Shown in pieces: positions 45,603-59,823 of a stretch of DNA of 64,000 bases (the stretch's first letter is position 1; each line of letters opens with the position of its first letter). Made by a program: the position numbers and the translations under genes. Source of the DNA: Bugula neritina (lineage: Eukaryota > Bryozoa > Gymnolaemata > Cheilostomatida > Bugulidae); assembly GCA_964035545.1 (NCBI GenBank), contig CAXIUT010000183.1:310001-374000 (forward strand), in the 5' to 3' direction. The notes below the pieces were generated by a model, which was given only the letters and a program-made list of their open reading frames with translations, was not told where the DNA came from and made no database searches.

Positions 45603-48600
45603 AACATATTGAAATACACTGCAACACTTTGAAATATACTGCAACATACCGAAATATATGGTAAACTACTAAAATATACTGTAACACTTTGAAAAATAGT
45701 GCAACACACTGAAATATACTCTGACACATTGCAATATACTGTAACATACTGAAATATGCTGTAGCACACTGAAATACATTGCAACTCACTGAAATATACT
45801 GCAACATACTGAAATACACTGTAACATATTGAAAAATACTGCAACATACTGCAACATACTGAAATACACTGCAACATATTGAAAGACACTGCAAGACAAT
45901 GAAATATACTGCAACATACTGAAATATACTGTAACACACTGAAATATACTGCAACATACTGAAATACACTGCTACATACTGAAATATACTGCAACATACT
46001 GCAACATACTGAAATACACTGTAACATACTGAAATACACTGCAACAAACTACAACATATTGAAATACACTGCAACACATTGAAATATACTGCAACATACC
46101 TAAATATACGGTAATATACCGAAAAAAAAACTGTAACAGATTGAAAAATTCTGCAACATACTGAAATAAACTGCAACACACTGAAATACACCGCAAAATA
46201 CTACAACATACTGAAATACACTGTAACATATTGAAATACACTGCAACACTTTGAAATATACTGCAACATACCGAAATATATGTTAAACTACTAAAATATA
46301 CTGTAACACTTTGAAAAACAGTGCAACATACTGAAATATACTGCGACACTTTGCAATGTACTGTAACATACTGAAATATGCTGTAGCACACTGAAATACA
46401 CTGCAACTCACTGAAATATACTGCAACATATTGAAATACACTGCAACATCCTACAACATGCTAAAATACACGGTAACATATTGAAATACAGTACAACACG
46501 TTGAAATATACTGCAACATACCGGAATATATGGTAAAGTACTGAAATATACTGTAACACACTGAAAAATACTGCAACATACTGAAATATACTGCGACACA
46601 TTGCAATATACTGCAACATACCAAAATATATGGTAAACTACTGAAATATACTTTAACACATTGAAAAATACTGCAACATACTGAAATATACTGTAACACA
46701 CTGAAATATACTGCAACATACTGAAATACACTGTAACATACTGAAATAAACTGCAACATACCAAAATATATGGTAAACTACTGAAATATACTTTAACACA
46801 TTGAAAAATCCTGCAACATACTAAAATATACTGTAACACACTGCAAGATACTGCAACATACTGAAATACACTGAAACATACTGAAATAAACTGCAACATA
46901 CCAAAATACATGGTAAACTACTGAAATATACTGTAACACACTGAAAAATACTGCAACATACTGAAATATACTGCGACACATTGCAATATACTGCAACATA
47001 CCAAAATATATGGTAAACTACTGAAATATACTTTAACACATTGAAAATTACTGCAACATACTGAAATATACTGTAACACACTGAAATATACTGCAACAAA
47101 CTGAAATACACTGTAACATATTGAAATAAACTGCAACATACCAAAATATATGGTAAACTACTGAAATATACTTTAACACATTGAAAAAGACTGCAACATA
47201 CTAAAATATACCGTAACACACTGCAAGATACTGCAACATACCGAAATACACTGTAACATACTGAAACACACTGCAACATACTGCATTATACTGACATACA
47301 CTGGAACATATTGAAATACACTGCAACACAATGAAATATACTGCAACATACCAAAATATATGGTAAACTACTGAAATATACTTTAACACATTGAAAAATA
47401 CTGCAACATACTGAAATATACTGTAACACACTGAAATATACTGCAACATACTGAAATACACTGCAACATACTGAAATAAACTGTAACATACTGAAATACA
47501 CTGCAACATCCTACAACATACTGAATTACACTGTAACATTGTGAAATACACTGCAACACATTGAAAAATACTGCAACATACCGAAATATACGGTAAACTA
47601 TTGAATTATACTGTAACACATTGAAAAATACTGAAACACACTGAAATATACTCTGACACAATGCAATATACTGTAACATACTGAAATATGCTGTAGCACA
47701 CTGAAATACACTGCAACTCACTGAAATATACTACAACATACTGAAAAACACTGTAACATATTGAAACATACTGCAACATACTACAACATATTGAAAGACA
47801 CTGCAACACATTGAAATATACTGCAACATACCTAAATATCCGGTAATATACTGAAATATACTGTAACACATTGAAAAATACTACAACATACTGAAATACA
47901 CTGTAACATATTGAAATACACTGCAACACATTGAAATATACTGCAACCTATAGAAATATATGGTAAACTACTGAAATATACTGTAACACATTGAAAAATA
48001 CTGCAACATACTGAAACATACTGCGACACATTGCAATATACAGTAACATACTGAAACATGCTGTAGCACACTGAAATAGACTGCAGCTCACTGAAATATA
48101 CTGCAACATACTGAAATACACTGCTACATACTGAAATATACTGCAACATACTGCAACATACTGAAATACACTGTAACATACTGAAATACACTACAACAAA
48201 CTACAACATATTGAAATACACTGCAACACATTGAAATATACTGCAATATACCTAAATATACGGTAATATACCAAAAAAAAAACTGTAACAGATTGAAAAA
48301 TTCTGCAACATACTGAAATAAACTGCAACACACTGAAATACAGCGCAAAATACTACAACATACTGAAATACACTGTAACATATTGAAATACACTGCAACA
48401 CTTTGAAATATACTGCAACATACCGAAATATATGGTAAACTACTAAAATATACTGTAACACTTTGAAAAATAGTGCAACACACTGAAATATACTCTGACA
48501 CATTGCAATATACTGTAACATACTGAAATATGCTGTAGCACACTGAAATACATTGCAACTCACTGAAATATACTGCAACATACCGAAATACACTGTAACA

Positions 48601-51600
48601 TATTGAAAAATACTGCAACATACTGCAACATACTGAAATACACTGTAACATACTGAAATACATTGCAAAATACTACAACATACTGAAATACACTGTAACA
48701 CATTGAAATATACTACAACATACCTAAATATCCGGTAATATACTGAAATATACTGTAACACATTGAAAAATACTGCAACATACTGAAATACACTGCAACC
48801 CACTGAAATACATCGCAAAATACTACAACATACTGAAATACACTGTAACATATTGAAATACACTGCAACACATTGAAATATACTGCAACCTACAGAAATA
48901 GGTGGTAAACTACTGAAATATACTGTAACACATTGAAAAATACTGCAACATACTGAAACATACTGCGACACATTGCAATATACTGTAACATACTGAAATA
49001 TGCTCCAGCACACTGAAATACACTGCAACCCACTGAAATATACTGCAACATACCGGAATATATGGTAAAGTACTGAAATATACTGTAACACACTGAAAAA
49101 TACTGCAACATACTGAAATATACTGCGACACATTGCAATATACTGCAACATACCAAAATATATGGTAAACTACTGAAATATACTTTAACACATTGAAAAA
49201 TACTGCAACATACTGAAATATACTGTAACACACTGAAATATACTGCAACATACTGAAATACACTGTAACATACTGAAATAAACTGCAACATACCAAAATA
49301 TATGGTAAACTACTGAAATATACTTTAACACATTGAAAAATCCTGCAACATACTAAAATATACTGTAACACACTGCAAGATACTGCAACATACTGAAATA
49401 CACTGAAACATACTGAAATAAACTGCAACCTACCAAAATATATGGTAAACTACTGAAATATACTGTAACACACTGAAAATTACTGCAACATACTGAAATA
49501 TACTGTAACACACTGAAATATACTGCAACAAACTGAAATACACTGTAACATATTGAAATAAACTGCAACATACCAAAATATATGGTAAACTACTGAAATA
49601 TACTTTAACACATTGAAAAATACTGCAACATACTAAAATATACCGTAACACACTGCAAGATACTGCAACATACCGAAATACACTGTAACATACTGAAACA
49701 CACTGCAACATACTGCATTATACTGACATACACTGGAACATATTGAAATACACTGCAACACAATGAAATATACTGCAACATACCAAAATATATGGTAAAC
49801 TACTGAAATATACTTTAACACATTGAAAAATACTGCAACATACTGAAATATACTGTAACACACTGGAATATACTGCAACATACTGAAAAATTCTGCAACA
49901 TACTGAAATAAACTGCAACACACTGAAATACAGCGCAAAATACTACAACATACTGAAATACACTGTAACATATTGAAATACACTGCAACACTTTGAAATA
50001 TACTGCAACATACCGAAATATATGGTAAACTACTAAAATATACTGTAACACTTTGAAAAATAGTGCAACACACTGAAATATACTCTGACACATTGCAATA
50101 TACTGTAACATACTGAAATATGCTGTAGCACACTGAAATACATTGCAACTCACTGAAATATACTGCAACATACTGAAATACACTGTAACATATTGAAAAA
50201 TACTGCAACATACTGCAACATACTGAAATACACTGCAACATATTGAAAGACACTGCAAGACAATGAAATATACTGCAACATACTGAAATATACTGTAACA
50301 CACTGAAATATACTGCAACATACTGAAATACACTGCTACATACTGAAATATACTGCAACATACTGCAACATACTGAAATACACTGTAACATACTGAAATA
50401 CACTGCAACAAACTACAACATATTGAAATACACTGCAACACATTGAAATATACTGCAACATACCTAAATATACGGTAATATAGCGGAAAAAAACTGTAAC
50501 AGATTGACAAATTCTGCAACATACTGAAATATACTGCGACACATTGCAATATACTGTAACATACTGAAATATGCTCTAGCACACTGAAATACACTGCAAC
50601 CCACTGAAACATACTGCAACATACGGAAATACACTGCAACACATTGAAATACACTGCAACATACCAAAATAAATGGTAAACTACTGAAATATACTTTAAC
50701 ACATTGAAAAATACTGCAACATACTGAAATATACTGTAACACACTGAAATATACTGCAACATACTGAAATACACTGTAACATATTGAAACACACTGCAAC
50801 AAACTACAACATATTGAAATACACTGCAACGCATTGAAAGACACTGCAACACATTGAAATATACTGCAATATACCAATATATATGGTAAACTGCTGAAAT
50901 ATACTTTAACACATTGAAAAATACTGCAACATACTGAAATATACTGTAACACACTGAAATATACTGCAACATACTACAACGATCTGAAATACACTGTAAC
51001 ATACTGAAATACACTGCAACAAACTACAACATATTGAAATACACTGCAACACATTGAAATATACTGCAACATACCTAAATATACGGTAATATACCGAAAA
51101 AAAAACTGTAACAGATTGAAAAATTCTGCAACATACTGAAATAAACTGCAACACACTGAAATACACCGCAAAATACTACAACATACTGAAATACACTGTA
51201 ACATATTGAAATACACTGCAACACTTTGAAATATACTGCAACACACCGAAATATATGTTAAACTACTAAAATATACTGTAACACTTTGAAAAACAGTGCA
51301 ACATACTGAAATGTACTGCGACACTTTGCAATGTACTGTAACATACTGAAATATGCTGTAGCACACTGAAATACACTGCAACTCACTGAAATATACTGCA
51401 ACATATTGAAATACACTGCAACATCCTACAACATGCTAAAATACACGGTAACATATTGAAATACAGTACAACACGTTGAAATATACTGCAACATACCGGA
51501 ATATATGGTAAAGTACTGAAATATACTGTAACACACTGAAAAATACTGCAACATACTGAAATATACTGCGACACATTGCAATATACTGCAACATACCAAA

Positions 51601-53699
51601 ATATATGGTAAACTACTGAAATATACTTTAACACATTGAAAAATACTGCAACATACTGAAATATACTGTAACACACTGAAATATACTGCAACATACTGAA
51701 ATACACTGTAACATACTGAAATAAACTGCAACATACCAAAATATATGGTAAACTACTGAAATATACTTTAACACATTGAAAAATCCTGCAACATACTAAA
51801 ATATACTGTAACACACTGCAAGATACTGCAACATACTGAAATACACTGAAACATACTGAAATAAACTGCAACATACCAAAATACATGGTAAACTACTGAA
51901 ATATACTGTAACACACTGAAAAATACGGCAACATACTGAAATATACTGCGACACATTGCAATATACTGCAACATACCAAAATATATGGTAAACTACTGAA
52001 ATATACTTTAACACATTGAAAATTACTGCAACATACTGAAATATACTGTAACACACTGAAATATACTGCAACAAACTGAAATACACTGTAACATATTGAA
52101 ATAAACTGCAACATACCAAAATATATGGTAAACTACTGAAATATACTTTAACACATTGAAAAATACTGCAACATACTAAAATATACCGTAACACACTGCA
52201 AGATACTGCAACATACCGAAATACACTGTAACATACTGAAACACACTGCAACATACTGCATTATACTGACATACACTGGAACATATTGAAATACACTGCA
52301 ACACAATGAAATATACTGCAACATACCAAAATATATGGTAAACTACTGAAATATACTTTAACACATTGAAAAATACTGCAACATACTGAAATATACTGTA
52401 ACACACTGAAATATACTGCAACATACTGAAATACACTGTAACATACTGAAATAAACTGTAACATATTGAAATACACTGCAACATCCTACAACATACTGAA
52501 TTACACTGTAACATTGTGAAATACACTGCAACACATTGAAAAATACTGCAACATACCGAAATATACGGTAAACTATTGAATTATACTGTAACACATTGAA
52601 AAATACTGAAACACACTGAAATATACTCTGACACAATGCAATATACTGTAACATACTGAAATATGCTGTAGCACACTGAAATACACTGCAACTCACTGAA
52701 ATATACTACAACATACTGAAAAACACTGTAACATATTGAAACCTACTGCAACATACTACAACATATTGAAAGACACTGCAACACATTGAAATATACTGCA
52801 ACATACCTAAATATCCGGTAATATACTGAAATATACTGTAACACATTGAAAAATACTACAACATACTGAAATACACTGTAACATATTGAAATACACTGCA
52901 ACACATTGAAATATACTGCAACCTATAGAAATATATGGTAAACTACTGAAATATACTGTAACACATTGAAAAATACTGCAACATACTGAAACATACTGCG
53001 ACACATTGCAATATACAGTAACATACTGAAACATGCTGTAGCACACTGAAATAGACTGCAGCTCACTGAAATATACTGCAACATACTGAAATACACTGCT
53101 ACATACTGAAATATACTGCAACATACTGCAACATACTGAAATACACTGTAACATACTGAAATACACTGCAACAAACTACAACATATTGAAATATACTGCA
53201 ACACATTGAAATATACTGCAACATACCTAAATATACGGTAATATACCGAAAAAAAAACTGTAACAGATTGAAAAATTCTGCAACATACTGAAATAAACTG
53301 CAACACACTGAAATACAGCGCAAAATACTACAACATACTGAAATACACTGTAACATATTGAAATACACTGCAACACTTTGAAATATACTGCAACATACCG
53401 AAATATATGGTAAACTACTAAAATATACTGTAACACTTTGAAAAATAGTGCAACACACTGAAATATACTCTGACACATTGCAATATACTGTAACATACTG
53501 AAATATGCTGTAGCACACTGAAATACATTGCAACTCACTGAAATATACTGCAACATACTGAAATACACTGTAACATATTGAAAAATACTGCAACATACTG
53601 CAACATACTGAAATACACTGCAAGATACTGCAACATACTGAAATACACTGAAATATACTGCAACATACTGAAATATACTGTAACACACTGAAATATACT

Positions 53700-54361
53700 G
53701 CAACATACTGAAATACACTGCTACATACTGAAATATACTGCAACATACTGCAACATACTGAAATACACTGTAACATACTGAAATACACTGCAACAAACTA
53801 CAACATATTGAAATACACTGCAACACATTGAAATATACTGCAACATACCTAAATATACGGTAATATAGCGGAAAAAAACTGTAACAGATTGACAAATTCT
53901 GCAACATACTGAAATATACTGCGACACATTGCAATATACTGTAACATACGGAAATATGCTGTAGCACACTGAAATACATTGCAACTCACTGAAATATACT
54001 GCAACATACTGAAATACACTGTAACATATTGAAAAATACTGCAACATACTGCAACATACTGAAATACACTGCAACATATTGAAAGACACTGCAAGACAAT
54101 GAAATATACTGCAACATACTGAAATACACTGCTACATACTGAAATATACTGCAACATACTGCAACATACTGAAATACACTGTAACATACTGAAATACACT
54201 GCAACAAACTACAACATATTGAAATACACTGCAACACATTGAAATATACTGCAACATACCTAAATATACGGTAATATAGCGGAAAAAAACTGTAACAGAT
54301 TGACAAATTCTGCAACATACTGAAATATACTGCGACACATTGCAATATACTGTAACATACT
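53700..54361. repeat. 411-bp local duplication around variant poly-A blocks
   Basis: The sequence at about 53700-53950 recurs at about 54111-54361, an offset of 411 bp. Both copies carry a distinctive poly-A block variant, TATAGCGG followed by seven A, and the following GATTGACAAATTCTG. The offset is not a multiple of 10 because the copied segment includes a poly-A block. Confidence 0.7.
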
Positions 54362-56170
54362 GAAATATGCTCTAGCACACTGAAATACACTGCAACCCAC
54401 TGAAATATACTGCAACATACGGAAATACACTGCAACACATTGAAATACACTGCAACATACCAAAATAAATGGTAAACTACTGAAATATACTTTAACACAT
54501 TGAAAAATACTGCAACATACTGAAATATACTGTAACACACTGAAATATACTGCAACATACTGAAATACACTGTAACATATTGAAACACACTGCAACAAAC
54601 TACAACATATTGAAATACACTGCAACGCATTGAAAGACACTGCAACACATTGAAATATACTGCAATATACCAATATATATGGTAAACTGCTGAAATATAC
54701 TTCAACACATTGAAAAATACTGCAACATACTGAAATATACTGTAACACACTGAAATATACTGCAACATACTGCAACAATCTGAAATACACTGTAACATAC
54801 TGAAATACACTGCAACAAACTACAACATATTGAAATACACTGCAACACATTGAAATATACTGCAACATACCTAAATATACGGTAATATACCGAAAAAAAA
54901 ACTGTAACAGATTGAAAAATTCTGCAACATACTGAAATAAACTGCAACACACTGAAATACACCGCAAAATACTACAACATACTGAAATACACTGTAACAT
55001 ATTGAAATACACTGCAACACTTTGAAATATACTGCAACATACCGAAATATATGTTAAACTACTAAAATATACTGTAACACTTTGAAAAACAGTGCAACAT
55101 ACTGAAATATACTGCGACACTTTGCAATGTACTGTAACATACTGAAATATGCTGTAGCACACTGAAATACACTGCAACTCACTGAAATATACTGCAACAT
55201 ATTGAAATACACTGCAACATCCTACAACATGCTAAAATACACGGTAACATATTGAAATACAGTACAACACGTTGAAATATACTGCAACATACCGGAATAT
55301 ATGGTAAAGTACTGAAATATACTGTAACACACTGAAAAATACTGCAACATACTGAAATATACTGCGACACATTGCAATATACTGCAACATACCAAAATAT
55401 ATGGTAAACTACTGAAATATACTTTAACACATTGAAAAATACTGCAACATACTGAAATATACTGTAACACACTGAAATATACTGCAACATACTGAAATAC
55501 ACTGTAACATACTGAAATAAACTGCAACATACCAAAATATATGGTAAACTACTGAAATATACTTTAACACATTGAAAAATCCTGCAACATACTAAAATAT
55601 ACTGTAACACACTGCAAGATACTGCAACATACTGAAATACACTGAAACATACTGAAATAAACTGCAACATACCAAAATACATGGTAAACTACTGAAATAT
55701 ACTGTAACACACTGAAAAATACTGCAACATACTGAAATACACTGTAACATATTGAAATAAACTGCAACATACCAAAATATATGGTAAACTACTGAAATAT
55801 ACTTTAACACATTGAAAAAGACTGCAACATACTAAAATATACCGTAACACACTGCAAGATACTGCAACATACCGAAATACACTGTAACATACTGAAACAC
55901 ACTGCAACATACTGCATTATACTGACATACACTGGAACATATTGAAATACACTGCAACACAATGAAATATACTGCAACATACCAAAATATATGGTAAACT
56001 ACTGAAATATACTTTAACACATTGAAAAATACTGCAACATACTGAAATATACTGTAACACACTGAAATATACTGCAACATACTGAAATACACTGTAACAT
56101 ACTGAAATAAACTGTAACATACTGAAATACACTGCAACATCCTACAACATACTGAATTACACTGTAACAT

Positions 56171-56870
56171 TGTGAAATACACTGCAACACATTGAAAAAT
56201 ACTGCAACATACCGAAATATACGGTAAACTATTGAATTATACTGTAACACATTGAAAAATACCGAAACACACTGAAATATACTCTGACACAATGCAATAT
56301 ACTGTAACATACTGAAATATGCTGTAGCACACTGAAATACACTGCAACTCACTGAAATATACTACAACATACTGAAAAACACTGTAACATATTGAAACAT
56401 ACTGCAACATACTACAACATATTGAAAGACACTGCAACACATTGCAATATACTGCAACATACCTAAATATCCGGTAATATACTGAAATATACTGTAACAC
56501 ATTGAAAAATACTACAACACATTGAAATATACTGCAACACATTGAAAAATACTGCAACATACCGAAATATACGGTAAACTATTGAATTATACTGTAACAC
56601 ATTGAAAAATACCGAAACACACTGAAATATACTCTGACACAATGCAATATACTGTAACATACTGAAATATGCTGTAGCACACTGAAATACACTGCAACTC
56701 ACTGAAATATACTACAACATACTGAAAAACACTGTAACATATTGAAACATACTGCAACATACTACAACATATTGAAAGACACTGCAACACATTGCAATAT
56801 ACTGCAACATACCTAAATATCCGGTAATATACTGAAATACACTGTAACATATTGAAATACACTGCAACAC
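56171..56870. repeat. 350-bp local tandem duplication
   Basis: The step order from 56181 recurs from 56531, an offset of 350 bp. The two copies share a private variant, ACCGAAACAC, at 56261 and 56611, where related units have ACTGAAACAC. This indicates a recent phase-preserving duplication. Confidence 0.75.
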
Positions 56871-59157
56871 ATTGAAATATACTGCAACCTATAGAAATAT
56901 ATGGTAAACTACTGAAATATACTGTAACACATTGAAAAATACTGCAACATACTGAAACATACTGCGACACATTGCAATATACACTAACATACTGAAACAT
57001 GCTGTAGCACACTGAAATAGACTGCAGCTCACTGAAATATACTGCAACATACTGAAATACACTGCTACATACTGAAATATACTGCAACATACTGCAACAT
57101 ACTGAAATACACTGTAACATACTGAAATACACTGCAACAAACTACAACATATTGAAATACACTGCAACACATTGAAATACACTGCAACATACCAAAATAA
57201 ATGGTAAACTACTGAAATATACTTTAACACATTGAAAAATACTGCAACATACTGAAATATACTGTAACACACTGAAATATACTGCAACATACTGAAATAC
57301 ACTGTAACATATTGAAACACACTGCAACAAACTACAACATATTGAAATACACTGCAACGCATTCAAAGACACTGCAACACATTGAAATATACTGCAACAT
57401 ACTGAAATACACTGTAACATATTGAAATACACTGCAACACTTTGAAATATACTGCAACATACCGAAATATATGTTAAACTACTAAAATATACTGTAACAC
57501 TTTGAAAAACAGTGCAACATACTGAAATATACTGCGACACTTTGCAATGTACTGTAACATACTGAAATATGCTGTAGCACACTGAAATACACTGCAACTC
57601 ACTGAAATATACTGCAACATATTGAAATACACTGCAACATCCTACAACATGCTAAAATACACGGTAACATATTGAAATACAGTACAACACGTTGAAATAT
57701 ACTGCAACATACCGGAATTTATGGTAAAGTACTGAAATATACTGTAACACACTGAAAAATACTGCAACATACTGAAATATACTGCGACACATTGCAATAT
57801 ACTGCAACATACCAAAATATAGGGTAAACTACTGAAATATACTTTAACACATTGAAAAATACTGCAACATACTGAAATATACTGTAACACACTGAAATAT
57901 ACTGCAACATACTGAAATACACTGTAACATACTGAAATAAACTGCAACATACCAAAATATATGGTAAACTACTGAAATATACTTTAACACATTGAAAAAT
58001 CCTGCAACATACTAAAATATACTGTAACACACTGCAAGATACTGCAACATACTGAAATACACTGAAACATACTGAAATAAACTGCAACATACCAAAATAC
58101 ATGGTAAACTACTGAAATATACTGTAACACACTGAAAAATACTGCAACATACTGAAATATACTGCGACACATTGCAATATACTGCAACATACCAAAATAT
58201 ATGGTAAACTACTGAAATATACTTTAACACATTGAAAATTACTGCAACATACTGAAATATACTGTAACACACTGAAATATACTGCAACAAACTGAAATAC
58301 ACTGTAACATATTGAAATAAACTGCAACATACCAAAATATATGGTAAACTACTGAAATATACTTTAACACATTGAAAAAGACTGCAACATACTAAAATAT
58401 ACCGTAACACACTGCAAGATACTGCAACATACCGAAATACACTGTAACATACTGAAACACACTGCAACATACTGCATTATACTGACATACACTGGAACAT
58501 ATTGAAATACACTGCAACACAATGAAATATACTGCAACATACCAAAATATATGGTAAACTACTGAAATATACTTTAACACATTGAAAAATACTGCAACAT
58601 ACTGAAATATACTGTAACACACTGAAATATACTGCAACATACTGAAATACACTGTAACATACTGAAATAAACTGTAACATACTGAAATACACTGCAACAT
58701 CCTACAACATACTGACTTACACTGTAACATTGTGAAATACACTGCAACACATTGAAAAATACTGCAACATACCGAAATATACGGTAAACTATTGAATTAT
58801 ACTGTAACACATTGAAAAATACTGAAACACACTGAAATATACTCTGACACAATGCAATATACTGTAACATACTGAAATATGCTGTAGCACACTGAAATAC
58901 ACTGCAACTCACTGAAATATACTACAACATACTGAAAAACACTGTAACATATTGAAACATACTGCAACATACTACAACATATTGAAAGACACTGCAACAC
59001 ATTGCAATATACTGCAACATACCTAAATATCCGGTAATATACTGAAATATACTGTAACACATTGAAAAATACTACAACATACTGAAATACACTGTAACAT
59101 ATTGAAATACACTGCAACACATTGAAATATACTGCAACCTATAGAAATATATGGTAA

Positions 59158-59162
59158 ACTAC
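59158..59162. repeat. Target-site duplication, left copy
   Basis: ACTAC lies directly before the 5' LTR and is repeated directly after the 3' LTR. Five base pairs is usual for Ty3/gypsy integrase. Confidence 0.9.
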
Positions 59163-59482
59163 TGTCACAAATTCTGAGTGTACATATACCTATAAATAGA
59201 CTTACCGGGTTTTTCCTAATGATTATACAGGAATGTTCATAAATATTCTAGACTAATCAAAGAGATGGGTCATTGTTCATTGTTACTGTTTTGGTTAGTC
59301 ATGTTAACTACTGCCCAGCAATGTAAACAAGGTATTGCGCAATAATTGCGAAATAACCATGGAAATTCCAATGTTTTGTTTTGTTTTGATTTTCTATAAA
59401 TAGTATTGGCATGTGGGGAATGTTTTCTACTAGAATCTTCTGTACTGGAATGCTTGAGAATATTCTAGAGCTTTTTGTTTAC

Positions 59483-59518
59483 TATAAATACTGAGGCAGT
59501 TGTGTTTACAGTTCAGTT
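59483..59518 (+). promoter_or_regulatory. Probable LTR core promoter (TATA box and initiator)
   Basis: TATAAATA is at 59483-59490, and TCAGTT, a match to the animal initiator consensus, is at 59513-59518 with its A about 32 bp downstream of the TATA start. This spacing is normal for a TATA/initiator promoter and would place the RNA start near 59515. Other TATAAAT-like strings in U3 (59191 and 59395) lack a similarly placed initiator that I recognise. Confidence 0.6.
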
Positions 59519-59569
59519 CATTCTCGCAGTTCCTTTTTATAAGTTCATTCTCGGAGTTCATTTTTATAC
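59516..59569 (+). repeat. 27-bp tandem pair in the LTR R region
   Basis: Two units starting GTTCATTCTCG (59516-59542 and 59543-59569) differ at a few bases and lie just after the proposed transcription start. The same pair is present in the 3' LTR at 63377-63430. Its function is unknown. Confidence 0.7.
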
Positions 59570-59596
59570 ATTCATCTGTGCATATCTTACTAGAGA

Positions 59597-59602
59597 AATA
59601 AA
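59597..59602 (+). terminator. Polyadenylation signal AATAAA in the 5' LTR
   Basis: A canonical AATAAA lies about 82 bp after the proposed RNA start. The equivalent copy in the 3' LTR is the one expected to act on the element's RNA. Confidence 0.5.
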
Positions 59603-59729
59603 GTATACTTATATTCACAACTCTATTTACTCTCAACTGGATTAGCAAGCTGTATGCTACTTGTCTCTATACTTCTGACTTACAGACTTTTCGAACTCGT
59701 CACACTGCTACCAACAGTTTTGTGACAAT

Positions 59730-59747
59730 TGGGGGCTGCTCCGGGAA
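59730..59747 (+). promoter_or_regulatory. Primer binding site, tRNA-Pro type
   Basis: TGGGGGCTGCTCCGGGAA starts two bases after the 5' LTR. It is close to the proline-tRNA primer site of murine gammaretroviruses, differing by a GC/CG swap in the middle and at the last base. The position and the TGG start support its role in minus-strand priming. Confidence 0.75.
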
Positions 59748-59823
59748 GTCTCAGTCGCACACAGGGAAGTTATTAGTTACAACGTGAGTATACACAAGAT
59801 TAATTAACAGTTGTTGAGACATT

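Larger units (their letters stand above)
45603..59162. repeat. Satellite array, block 2
   Basis: This is the same 20-bp satellite family, resuming in the middle of a step after the DNA insertion and running to the LTR element. Higher-order spacing is shorter and more variable than in block 1. One landmark segment starts at 46451, 51426, 55222 and 57642, giving spacings of 4,975, 3,796 and 2,420 bp. Local tandem duplications are present near 53.7-54.4 kb and 56.2-56.9 kb. No gene is seen. Confidence 0.97.
59163..59727 (+). repeat. 5' LTR (565 bp)
   Basis: The LTR starts TGTCACA and ends TGTGACA, a perfect 7-bp inverted pair with the usual TG...CA ends. It matches 63024-63588 base for base as read. 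The U3 part runs to about 59514, ending after a TATA-like box. R probably begins at the TCAGTT initiator-like site and contains the AATAAA signal. U5 runs to 59727. A 27-bp tandem pair lies in R at 59516-59569. Confidence 0.95.

Noticed and set aside
59430-59648. 72-codon minus-strand frame in the 5' LTR, repeated at 63291-63509
   Set aside because: It lies inside the LTR on the antisense strand and is duplicated only because the LTRs are identical. No recognisable product.
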